5,769 bases of DNA from Dehalococcoidia bacterium (GTDB lineage: Bacteria; Chloroflexota; Dehalococcoidia; GIF9; AB-539-J10), in NCBI GenBank assembly GCA_030627025.1, contig DAOUSX010000086.1, positions 1 through 5,769 of the forward strand, in the 5' to 3' direction. This document shows, one piece after another, positions 1-5,640 of the stretch. A program made the position numbers and the translations under genes. Position 1 is the first letter of the stretch, and the number at the start of each line of letters is the position of its first letter. Below the pieces are notes generated by a model. It ran no database searches and was not told the DNA's origin. It was given only the letters and a program-made list of their open reading frames with translations.

Positions 1-13
1 ACACCCCTTACTC

Positions 14-130
14 TGTCATTGCGAGGAATCCCGAACGGAGTGAGGGATGACGAAGCAATCTCACGCCCGCCGAGATTGCCACGCCTTGGCCCCTTCGCTG
101 CGCTCGGGGTTTCAGCTCACCGCAATGACA
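14..130. repeat. Compound palindromic repeat element (REP/MITE-like), copy 1
   Basis: The element begins TGTCATTGCG (14-23) and ends with its exact reverse complement CGCAATGACA (121-130). An inner inverted pair GCAATCTC (55-62) / GAGATTGC (72-79) divides it into two head-to-head half-units. The left half holds a short hairpin ATCCC...GGGAT. The right half holds a CCCC...GGGG hairpin (90-109). Positions 14-61 recur exactly, in inverse orientation, at 4374-4421. There is no reading frame worth calling. It resembles non-autonomous palindromic repeats mobilised in trans, but no transposase is in the window, so mobility is inference. Confidence 0.85.
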
Positions 131-161
131 GTTAAAAAGAGGGCCTGCAACGACCCCCTCC

Positions 162-206
162 TGTCATTGCGAGGAAGTCCGTCAGGTGACGGACGACGAA
201 GCAATC
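162..206. repeat. Palindromic repeat half-unit with a variant core hairpin
   Basis: It shares the scaffold TGTCATTGCGAGGAA...GACGAAGCAATC with the left half of the element at 14-61. Its core is different: GTCCGTC (177-183) pairs with GACGGAC (188-194) around a four-base AGGT loop, a perfect 7-bp stem. The outer arms ATTGC (166-170) and GCAAT (201-205) can also pair, so the whole unit can fold as one interrupted hairpin in either DNA strand or in RNA. It lies downstream of the flippase gene, where it could protect or end the transcript, but no T-run follows it. Confidence 0.8.
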
Positions 207-229
207 CCCAGGTTAAATGCTAAACTGAA

Positions 230-385
230 AGCGCTAAATCCCGAACAATATCAAAAATCGAACACAAAAAGTCAAAATGACAAATTAAAATGTAAAAACC
301 TTCCTCATTTTGATCTTTGACTTCTAACTTATTTTTGCCCTGTCATTTTGCCCTTTGATTTTTGCCTTTTGCCTTTCTTTAACAT
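230..385. repeat. AT-rich low-complexity intergenic stretch
   Basis: This stretch has no plausible gene. It is built from reiterated short words. TTTTGCC occurs four times (333-339, 346-352, 360-366, 367-373), and there are scattered TCAAAATGAC / GTCATTTTG words. CAAAATGACA (273-282) is the exact reverse complement of TGTCATTTTG (341-350), so the region could fold into a large weak hairpin. It sits 3' of the minus-strand gene pair. The words look like decayed repeats, not a regulatory element. From 386 to 457 I see nothing recognisable, including no Rho-independent terminator for the flippase gene. Confidence 0.55.
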
Positions 386-457
386 GTCACCCATCTATCT
401 GAATGAGAACAGTAAGGGAGAGGCCAGGTGAAGCTCTAAGCAAGAACACAGTCCCAG

Positions 458-1762
458 CTATACCGACAGTCTGCGGGCAAGGACATAAATAGCCACTATG
501 GCCTGAGCGCCAAGCCAGGCATAGCCAATGCCAATTATGTCAGTTACCGGCATAATCAGATAACTGGCTAGAATCACCACCAGTGCGATAAATCCCCAGA
601 TTGCCATCAGTTCCTTTATTCTGCCCGTTACCCGAAGTATGCCAGTATAGATCTGAGTAAGCGCTAACGGCAACGAGGAGAGACTCAGAACCCAGAGCAA
701 ATGCAAGGCATTAGCGGAATAGCTCTGCCCGAAAGCAAGCAGCAGCCACTTGCCTACCAAAATAAGCACGATGACCGCAGGAACCAACAATAGATAGGTG
801 AATTTCAGCGACCTGGTGACATTTTCCTTCAGCTTATCCTCAAAGTGAGAGCCCTCGGCGAATAAGGATGTGGAAATAGCCCCGGGGATGGCAAAAAGCA
901 AGCCAGCCATCATCCAACCAACGTAGAAATAAGCGTTCTGCTCAGCACCAAGGAGGTTAACCACCATCAGCGGCAGAATGAATGGAAGACAGGCCATAAA
1001 TAGATTGGCCAAGTAGTTACCACTGGAATAGCGCCACATATCCTTCAACAAGCTGAGCCTCAAAGTCGGCACTGGCTTATAGGAATCCTGAACCCTGGGC
1101 AAGAACAGGAAGATAGCGACAGCCAGAGCTACCGCCACGGCGATACCCCAGGAGGTGACTATTCCAAAAGCGTGGAAGAAAAGAACAAAAAGAATGGGCA
1201 AGGGAAGTTTAAGCACCGAGAAGATAGTGTCTTTGCATAACACAAAGCCCGCTCTTCTTTGAGCTATAAAGGTGTAATTCACCAGGCTTGACAGCGTCCA
1301 CAACAGAGTAAAAATGATGAAAGCTGAGGCGAAGATGGCATTTTGGTTAACAAATGCCAATGCTGGAGACCAAAAGCCCAGGCCGGCCAGAAAAATGCCA
1401 GCTACCGCCACGCTGGTGAGACCACCTAACGTATAGCAAGAGTTTATCAAATCCTGTGGTTTATCAGAGTGGGGGAGGAAGCGGACGAGGGAGACATTCA
1501 AGCCAACCAGGCTTATGAGAGCAACAAGGCTGATTGCTGAGATTATGGCCGAACCAAGTCCCACCTCAGCTTCGGTGTAAAATCGAGCTACTACGATCCA
1601 GAAGAAGAAGCCGAAAAGAGCCATAACCGCGGTGTTGAGCATCAGGTAAAAGGCATTGCTATAAAGCGGGATGGTGATAAACTGCTCCAGCTTTTTTCTG
1701 GAGGTGATTATAGCTATGGCTTCGGCAACTACCTTAAAAGGGGGAAAGTCGGATAACCTCAT
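458..1762 (-). CDS. Oligosaccharide flippase (Wzx/MATE-like, MOP superfamily)
   Basis: A 434-residue integral membrane protein that probably flips a lipid-linked oligosaccharide from the cytoplasmic to the outer face of the membrane. I count about 12 hydrophobic segments, near residues 37-60, 67-89, 108-128, 143-165, 176-198, 203-222, 247-270, 275-298, 318-340, 350-372, 384-404 and 408-428. Number and length fit Wzx-type polysaccharide exporters. The first pair of helices, with the charged FYTEAEVGLGSA turn (61-72) and RFLP (94-97), and the FAEGS motif (301-305) are typical of this family. Its ATG overlaps the stop codon of the upstream oligosaccharyltransferase gene (ATGA, 1759-1762), and there is no strong ribosome-binding site, so translation is probably coupled. 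The substrate glycan cannot be read from the sequence. Export of another polymer is possible, but the tight link to an oligosaccharyltransferase favours supply of the protein-glycosylation donor. Confidence 0.85.
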   Translation of the reverse strand: MRLSDFPPFKVVAEAIAIITSRKKLEQFITIPLYSNAFYLMLNTAVMALFGFFFWIVVARFYTEAEVGLGSAIISAISLVALISLVGLNVSLVRFLPHSDKPQDLINSCYTLGGLTSVAVAGIFLAGLGFWSPALAFVNQNAIFASAFIIFTLLWTLSSLVNYTFIAQRRAGFVLCKDTIFSVLKLPLPILFVLFFHAFGIVTSWGIAVAVALAVAIFLFLPRVQDSYKPVPTLRLSLLKDMWRYSSGNYLANLFMACLPFILPLMVVNLLGAEQNAYFYVGWMMAGLLFAIPGAISTSLFAEGSHFEDKLKENVTRSLKFTYLLLVPAVIVLILVGKWLLLAFGQSYSANALHLLWVLSLSSLPLALTQIYTGILRVTGRIKELMAIWGFIALVVILASYLIMPVTDIIGIGYAWLGAQAIVAIYVLARRLSV

Positions 1763-4125
1763 TCAGTATACTCAAATACCTTCACGGGATATGGTGATGA
1801 TGACGCATAAACCAGCTGATAATGCTCCAGCTTATCCAGCGGCACAGGGCTGTTGAATGGGTCCACACCTACTATGCGATAATTCTCAGCAGCGTGGCTT
1901 GCTACAAAATCTCTGGCCTCCTCGTAGGTGGAAAAAGATCTTGAGCTGGTGATTTCCTTATACCACATACCTTGTCGATCCACCTGTTCCCTGTACGAAA
2001 TGACTATGGTAGCATTTTCGGAGGGAGCTACCGCCTGCCCATTGAAGTTATACAGCCTAACGACGGTGGAATTATAATAAGAAGGGTAGAAGAGCCTCAC
2101 CGGTTGCAATTCCCCACCTTCCGCAGGCGCATAGTAGACATCATAAAAATCGCTTTCGTTTTTATCTGCCCAGGTCACCATAGCGTAGAATTTATAGATA
2201 GGCATAGCATAGTCACTCATCACATATTTTGCCCCCAATTCATCCATTATCTGGTTAGCCGTGGTTTCATTCTGGGAGGTGAGGAATTTGCCTGCAATCG
2301 GGGCAGCTTGCTGAAACGGATTGGCAATCGGTATGCGACGCCCAATACGGGTTATCCAATGACCATAATCCCACCACGACATTATGCCATAGGCTGTCTC
2401 AGGATAATCATAATCCTCAAAGCCGTGGTCCGCCCTAGGAGGGAAATCATATAGCTGATAATAGTAATCAGGGTCATCAAAAGGCTCAGTGGTATTCTCC
2501 CTTAACCATACCAGCGCACTATTCCAGTCAGGGTCAACCGCAACCGGTCCTCTGCTGGCACACGCCTCCAGTTTTCCAAAGGAAAAGCCCTGCCCAGGGC
2601 ATATACTGGGGAAGAAAACCAGGAAAAAGATGGCTATTCCAGCCCCAATCACCTTTATCCAGGTAGCCCTGGGCTGTAAGAATCTTTTCTCACTTACCTT
2701 CTCCTTCGCTTTTTTCTTTTTCTTCTTGGTAGTATATGTCTTTACTATTTCTCTGGGTTTGGTCAGCAATTTCCCTAATCCGGCAAAGTCAAGGACTCTC
2801 CAGGAGAAATAACCGGTGATCAGGGCAGCATTCACCGCGAAGTAATAGCAGAAGCGGCGCTGAGCAAAAACTGCTACCAACATCACTATGCACCACACCA
2901 GAAACAGCGCTTTATCGGTGCTTCGTTCCTTAACAGCACGGTAGATGAGCAATCCCAATGCAATGAAAGCAATGAAGAACGCAGTGGTGAAGTTAGACCA
3001 TGCCATCGTTATATCGAGAGGTCGCGCCTCCTGGATAGTCAGGCCTCCAGCTTCTCGTGGAATAAAGATACGGAATTTGTCAAGCATTGAATGTAGCAGC
3101 GAAGGGTCAATGGCCCAGAAAATGAGAAGTCCAACTCCAGCAACTGCAAGCAATGCCAACGGATAGTAACTAGGTTTGAACGTCTTCCCCGCCATGAATC
3201 GGGAAATGCCGCTTAATCCCAATGGCACGAATATGGCGATTATCAGAGATACCCAAGAGATAGTTCCTGTGGCTGTTTTGGGCAAAAAAGGGATGGATAT
3301 TATGAAAGCGATGGCAAAGGTCAATACGGCGACAATACATAGATAGTCGGTTGATTTGCCCCTTAAATGGTCTACGATGAACTGAATTCCAAGATAGGCG
3401 AAGATGATGAACAGCAGCATTATCGCACCCACCCAGGTAAGAAAGTAAATACCCAGGAAGATACCGGCCAATAAGGTATAGATAAGAGGCTTCTTAATAA
3501 CTGCCCAATCTCGGTTTATTATGTGGCTAAAAGATATTTCCCTTTCCCTGGCTCTTTTAACCGCCATTATCAGGAACAATATAGTCACCGTGCTAAATAG
3601 AACCTCAGCGACATGGTGGTCGGTGAAGCCGAGAAGGGAGCGGCTAAGGAATTCACTGGGTAATACAACCAGTATGGCAGCCGATATTACACCCACCCAG
3701 CGATTGAACAGCTCCTTGCCGATGAAATATACTGGGATAATTGTCAGTGTGCCGAGAACAGCGGGGGTAAAGGCACCGACTGTCTCTACAGTATGCACGC
3801 TGGGATGACCCAGCCCAATTATCCAGGCAGCGCCAGCGATAATCCAGTCGTAGAAAGGCGGCCACCCCACTACGGTCCCATGAGGATAAAAGGTATAGGG
3901 ATCAAAATAGATACGATGGGGAAAATGCTGAATCAGGTTTTCCACCAATCTCATGTGATACCATGGGTCAGCTCCCTTGAACCACACTGAGCCATCAGAA
4001 AAAACGCTGTCGTAGGGAAAATACACCCGGATAAATAATGCTATGCCACAGAGGGCAAATACGATTATACCGGCGATAGCCACCGGCGGAAGTTTAACCC
4101 GCCGTCCTCCAGGTTGTTCCCTCAT
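1759..4125 (-). CDS. STT3/AglB-type oligosaccharyltransferase
   Basis: A 788-residue membrane enzyme (GT-C fold, GT66 family) that transfers a lipid-linked oligosaccharide en bloc to asparagine in N-X-S/T sequons on the outer face of the membrane. A multi-helix N-terminal domain (about 13-445) is followed by a lysine-rich cytoplasmic loop (462-480, six consecutive Lys at 467-472), a last helix (about 487-506) and a soluble C-terminal domain. Visible family motifs are DPWYH (53-57, first acidic metal ligand), TDHH (168-171, the second DXD-like motif in its archaeal D-X-H form), TIQE (363-366, acceptor-site glutamate), QRRF (422-425), WWDYG (584-588, sequon recognition) and DYAMPIYK (638-645). 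The last fits DXXMXXXK, the DM variant of the DK/MI motif that contacts the sequon +2 residue. All key residues are present, so it should be active. The C-terminal domain itself carries five sequons. The ATG at 4125 begins a continuous frame but has no obvious Shine-Dalgarno, so a slightly different start is possible. The product resembles archaeal AglB and its bacterial relatives more than PglB. Confidence 0.93.
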   Translation of the reverse strand: MREQPGGRRVKLPPVAIAGIIVFALCGIALFIRVYFPYDSVFSDGSVWFKGADPWYHMRLVENLIQHFPHRIYFDPYTFYPHGTVVGWPPFYDWIIAGAAWIIGLGHPSVHTVETVGAFTPAVLGTLTIIPVYFIGKELFNRWVGVISAAILVVLPSEFLSRSLLGFTDHHVAEVLFSTVTILFLIMAVKRAREREISFSHIINRDWAVIKKPLIYTLLAGIFLGIYFLTWVGAIMLLFIIFAYLGIQFIVDHLRGKSTDYLCIVAVLTFAIAFIISIPFLPKTATGTISWVSLIIAIFVPLGLSGISRFMAGKTFKPSYYPLALLAVAGVGLLIFWAIDPSLLHSMLDKFRIFIPREAGGLTIQEARPLDITMAWSNFTTAFFIAFIALGLLIYRAVKERSTDKALFLVWCIVMLVAVFAQRRFCYYFAVNAALITGYFSWRVLDFAGLGKLLTKPREIVKTYTTKKKKKKAKEKVSEKRFLQPRATWIKVIGAGIAIFFLVFFPSICPGQGFSFGKLEACASRGPVAVDPDWNSALVWLRENTTEPFDDPDYYYQLYDFPPRADHGFEDYDYPETAYGIMSWWDYGHWITRIGRRIPIANPFQQAAPIAGKFLTSQNETTANQIMDELGAKYVMSDYAMPIYKFYAMVTWADKNESDFYDVYYAPAEGGELQPVRLFYPSYYNSTVVRLYNFNGQAVAPSENATIVISYREQVDRQGMWYKEITSSRSFSTYEEARDFVASHAAENYRIVGVDPFNSPVPLDKLEHYQLVYASSSPYPVKVFEYTE

Positions 4126-4249
4126 CCAGCCATTCCAGACAGATCCTTTATTTTACCCTGACGGAATATAATACTACATCGCTTTCCAAAAATAATAGAG
4201 AGGCCACGAAATTCCTTACGCCCCTTGTCTGTCACTTTGATCTTTCACA

Positions 4250-4321
4250 TGTCATTGCGAGCCGAAGGCGTGGCAATCCTACCCTCCTTTGTCATTGCGG
4301 TGAGCCAAGGGCGTGGCAATC
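4250..4321. repeat. Tandem half-units of the palindromic repeat
   Basis: Two direct copies of a TGTCATTGCG...GGCGTGGCAATCC half-unit start at 4250 and 4290, and a third begins the next element at 4333. The copies are 40-43 bp apart and are joined by near-identical TACCCTCCTTT / TACCCTCCTCT spacers. The 4290 copy has the variant GGTGAGCCAAG, which matches the right half of the element at 72-130 except that the CCCC...GGGG hairpin found there is absent. The tandem structure suggests growth by slippage or unequal exchange, not three independent insertions. Confidence 0.8.
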
Positions 4322-4332
4322 CTACCCTCCTC

Positions 4333-4421
4333 TGTCATTGCGAGCCGAAGGCGTGGCAATCTCCGCGGCAATTAGATTGCTTCGTCATCCCTCACTCCGT
4401 TCGGGATTCCTCGCAATGACA
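4333..4421. repeat. Compound palindromic repeat element, copy 2 (inverted relative to copy 1)
   Basis: The element is bounded by TGTCATTGCG (4333-4342) and its reverse complement CGCAATGACA (4412-4421). Its right half (4374-4421) is the exact 48-bp reverse complement of 14-61. Its left half is the short form of the half-unit and lacks the extra hairpin present at 90-109. It lies in the intergenic region between the oligosaccharyltransferase gene and the tRNA-His gene, so copies 1 and 2 bracket the glycosylation gene pair in opposite orientations. Confidence 0.85.
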
Positions 4422-4491
4422 AAACGGGGGCGTCTGGCAATGACAAAGGGGCCGGCTGGCAATGACAAGAAGAGACCATCACACAATGACA
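4422..4491. repeat. Decayed tandem GGCAATGACAA remnants
   Basis: After the complete element at 4333-4421, the terminal word CAATGACA recurs three more times, starting at 4438, 4459 and 4484. Spacings are 21-25 bp and the first two copies are preceded by CTGG. The spacers start AAGGGG, AAGAAG and AAGCAT. These look like repeat ends left after internal deletion. From 4500 to the promoter at 4536 I see nothing else. Short open frames across this area are repeat-derived and are not called as genes. Confidence 0.65.
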
Positions 4492-4535
4492 AGCATGGAG
4501 GAAATATCATCCGCCATATGAACGAATGCAGCCAA

Positions 4536-4564
4536 TTGAAAGTCACGCCGATTGTCGCTATAAT
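4536..4564 (+). promoter_or_regulatory. Sigma70-type promoter for the tRNA-His/tRNA-Arg unit
   Basis: TTGAAA (4536-4541) is followed after exactly 17 bp by the perfect -10 hexamer TATAAT (4559-4564). Transcription would begin near 4571, a few bases before the tRNA-His 5' end at 4577. Spacing and position are what a housekeeping bacterial tRNA promoter should show, and this is one of the better arguments that the host is bacterial. Confidence 0.8.
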
Positions 4565-4576
4565 GTTTATGTTTGT

Positions 4577-4650
4577 GGTGGGCGTAGCCCAGTGGTTAAG
4601 GCGCCAGGTTGTGGCCCTGGAGATCGTGGGTTCAAATCCCACCGCTCACC
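4577..4650 (+). tRNA. tRNA-His (GTG anticodon)
   Basis: A full cloverleaf can be drawn. The acceptor arm GTGGGCG (4578-4584) pairs with CGCTCAC (4643-4649). The anticodon stem CCAGG (4604-4608) / CCTGG (4616-4620) encloses loop TTGTGGC with anticodon GTG at 4611-4613. The T arm is GTGGG-TTCAAAT-CCCAC. The histidine-specific extra G-1 (4577) opposite C73 (4650) is encoded. The 3' CCA is not encoded as such (CCTTTTT follows), so the CCA end must be added by nucleotidyltransferase. It is probably cotranscribed with the tRNA-Arg 12 bases downstream. Confidence 0.96.
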
Positions 4651-4662
4651 CTTTTTAATCAT

Positions 4663-4739
4663 GCGCCTATAGCTCAGCGGAACAGAGCACCGGTCTTCGG
4701 AACCGGGGGTCGTGGGTTCGAATCCCTCTAGGCGTGCCA
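4663..4739 (+). tRNA. tRNA-Arg (TCG anticodon)
   Basis: Acceptor arm GCGCCTA (4663-4669) pairs with TAGGCGT (4729-4735), with a G1:U72 wobble at the end. The anticodon stem CCGGT/ACCGG encloses loop CTTCGGA with anticodon TCG at 4697-4699, which reads CGA and, by wobble, CGG codons. The T arm is GTGGG-TTCGAAT-CCCTC, with one imperfect pair. The discriminator G (4736) and CCA (4737-4739) are encoded, unlike in the neighbouring tRNA-His. It probably shares the promoter at 4536-4564. Confidence 0.95.
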
Positions 4740-5029
4740 GCTAAATGATCGCATTCTCCTAACATCTTCCATTTGAGCTGTTCCCGCAAGGAACATATCA
4801 AAACGCAACGCCGCCGCTTCGCAAAGTCCTGATATTACATAGCCACAGGTCACGTGTTATGCCAGGGCAGGCCGTGAGTTAAGTCGCTAACTTTCCCCTT
4901 AAAAAATCACACTGTCCCAACGATTTTGAACCACCCAATTGGGTTCCTCTTTCCCCTTCCACCCCAAGACCTGAAGAAAGAAGATAACAATTAACTCCAC
5001 ATCCCAGGCCTTTCGCCAGTATCCTTTTC
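4740..5029. other. Intergenic region with no recognisable gene
   Basis: Between tRNA-Arg and the HTH gene I find no supported coding sequence. Visible structures are a 6-bp hairpin TGTTCC-CGCAA-GGAACA (4779-4795), which lacks a T-run and is a weak candidate for ending the tRNA transcript, and a perfect 12-bp palindrome ACCCAATTGGGT (4933-4944). On the minus strand a 51-codon open frame (4899-5054) has no start codon. It ends in EEPNWVVQNRWDSVIF and could be the tail of a decayed gene, but I do not recognise it. Confidence 0.5.
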
Positions 5030-5407
5030 TTAAGGAGAGTTCCTGGAGGAACGTTTAAATAGTCTTCGCCACCAGGGTTGTTTGCCAGCGGTGAGTAACT
5101 TAACCTGACTTTCCAAGGTGTGGATTCTCTCGCTGGCTGCCCCGAGCTGAGCAGCAAGCTGTAGATTTTGTTGCTGTAACTCGCGTAGTAGCCCTTGAAG
5201 CGTGTCCATGGTCTGGCCAGGCCTTTTGTCCAGGGTTTTTCCCTTGATTAGCTCAGGTGGTATTCCCGAGATCCTGAATTCTCCTCCATGATTTCCTCGA
5301 ATAAACTCAGCATGGAGCTTGCCGCTCTTGATATACCGTCTGACTGTCCTGGTGGATACCCCCATTGAGTTGGCTGCCTGTGCTATGGTTAAACCTTGAT
5401 TTGCCAT
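5030..5407 (-). CDS. Small helix-turn-helix DNA-binding protein with coiled coil
   Basis: Taking the ATG at 5407 gives 125 residues. The N-terminus (about 6-47: LTIAQAANSMGVSTRTVRRY, then IKSGKLHAEF...GEFRIS) is a MerR/excisionase-type helix-turn-helix with the usual basic wing. Residues 67-105 are rich in Leu and Gln and should form a coiled coil, probably for dimerisation. The end PWWRRLFKR (111-119) is an aromatic-basic tail seen in other small HTH proteins. An upstream in-frame TTG at 5473 would add 22 residues, but that stretch holds a promoter and an operator-like repeat, so I prefer the ATG. No partner-specific domain is visible. It could be a transcriptional repressor or a remnant regulator/excisionase of a mobile element, and it may regulate itself through 5409-5429. 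The gene stands alone, 233 bp from the next minus-strand gene. Confidence 0.75.
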   Translation of the reverse strand: MANQGLTIAQAANSMGVSTRTVRRYIKSGKLHAEFIRGNHGGEFRISGIPPELIKGKTLDKRPGQTMDTLQGLLRELQQQNLQLAAQLGAASERIHTLESQVKLLTAGKQPWWRRLFKRSSRNSP

Positions 5408-5408
5408 A

Positions 5409-5429
5409 AGACTAGACAAGTCTATAGAC
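5409..5429. promoter_or_regulatory. Operator-like cluster of AGAC/GTCT half-sites
   Basis: Four AGAC or GTCT words occur in 21 bp (5409-5412, 5414-5417, 5420-5423 inverted, 5426-5429). They include the perfect palindrome GTCTATAGAC (5420-5429) and the inverted pair TAGAC-AA-GTCTA (5413-5424). The cluster covers the -10 box and the expected start site of the HTH gene, the position expected for autorepression. Binding by the HTH protein is inference. Confidence 0.45.
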
Positions 5430-5448
5430 AAACCGCTGTATTTGTCAA
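5421..5448 (-). promoter_or_regulatory. Candidate promoter of the HTH gene, nearly leaderless
   Basis: On the minus strand a perfect -35 TTGACA (5443-5448) lies 16 bp before TATAGA (5421-5426), which matches TATAAT at four of six positions. Initiation would fall near 5414, leaving a leader of only about 6-8 bases before the ATG at 5407. No Shine-Dalgarno sequence is visible there, in keeping with leaderless or near-leaderless translation. Confidence 0.5.
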
Positions 5449-5497
5449 TAGTGGTTAGCTCTAAAGGCAGCAAGTCTTACTGAAAACGCCGTTTAAA

Positions 5498-5510
5498 CCA
5501 AGAGGCTTGG
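5498..5510. other. Short hairpin CCAAG-AGG-CTTGG
   Basis: A 5-bp perfect inverted repeat with a three-base loop lies upstream of the HTH gene, next to the palindromes GTTTAAAC (5491-5498) and TTGGCCAA (5507-5514). No T-run follows on either strand, so I do not call a terminator. Three adjacent small palindromes may simply be chance. Confidence 0.3.
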
Positions 5511-5553
5511 CCAACCACAAAGAGGAGGTAAAACGAGCAACAAGTTACAATTT

Positions 5554-5570
5554 ACCAGCTACTTGCTGGT
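5554..5570. other. 6-bp hairpin ACCAGC-TACTT-GCTGGT
   Basis: A perfect six-pair stem with a five-base loop lies about 70 bp beyond the stop codon of the acyl-CoA synthetase gene on the minus strand. The bases that follow on that strand (AAATTG) are not a T-run, so termination is only a possibility. It directly precedes the tRNA-like fragment. Confidence 0.35.
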
Positions 5571-5583
5571 CAATCCCCACCGG

Positions 5584-5630
5584 GTTGCCTGTCAAGCAGG
5601 TCGCCGGTTCAAATCCCCCAAGGGGTGACA
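5584..5630 (+). pseudogene. Degenerate tRNA-like 3' half (possibly Asp-derived)
   Basis: GCCTGTCAAGCAGG (5588-5601, minor offset possible) resembles a tRNA-Asp anticodon arm with GTC in the loop. It is followed by TCGCCGGTTCAAATCCCCC, which carries a standard T loop GTTCAAAT, then AAGGGGTGACA in the place of an acceptor 3' strand. The molecule is not functional as drawn. Only two bases separate the anticodon and T stems, GCCGG pairs imperfectly with CCCCC, ACA stands in place of CCA, and no matching ACCCCTT 5' acceptor strand or D arm lies upstream. It is best read as a tRNA fragment, perhaps left by integration or decay. Confidence 0.45.
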
Positions 5631-5640
5631 GTGTGGCAAA

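Noticed and set aside
14..208. CRISPR array
   Set aside because: The repeats are irregular in spacing, palindromic and in both orientations, with no unique spacers of constant length and no cas genes.
1972..3808. Several plus-strand frames of 70-160 codons opposite the oligosaccharyltransferase gene
   Set aside because: They are antisense shadows of a strongly supported gene, with no recognisable domains.
4126..4200. Promoter for the oligosaccharyltransferase gene
   Set aside because: AT-rich words such as TATATT occur on the minus strand, but no -35 box lies at suitable spacing, so none is called.
4385..4642. Minus-strand frame of 85 codons beginning MGFEPTISRATTWRLNHWA
   Set aside because: It is the antisense reading of tRNA-His plus the repeat cluster, a well-known false protein.
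4338..4658. Plus-strand frame of 106 codons over the repeats and tRNA-His
   Set aside because: Its first half translates the palindromic repeats and its end (VAQWLRRQVVALEIVGSNPT) is the familiar spurious translation of a tRNA gene.
5053..5059. Slippery heptamer TTTAAAC on the minus strand near the end of the HTH gene, suggesting programmed frameshifting
   Set aside because: It is not in the phase (T TTA AAC) required relative to the HTH reading frame, and there is no clear downstream stimulator, so it is treated as chance.
4879..5157. Minus-strand 92-codon frame overlapping the HTH gene 3' end
   Set aside because: It overlaps the HTH coding sequence in another frame, has no domain, and its second half is intergenic.
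5521..5540. Shine-Dalgarno-like GAGGAGGT on the plus strand
   Set aside because: No start codon or reading frame follows at suitable distance.
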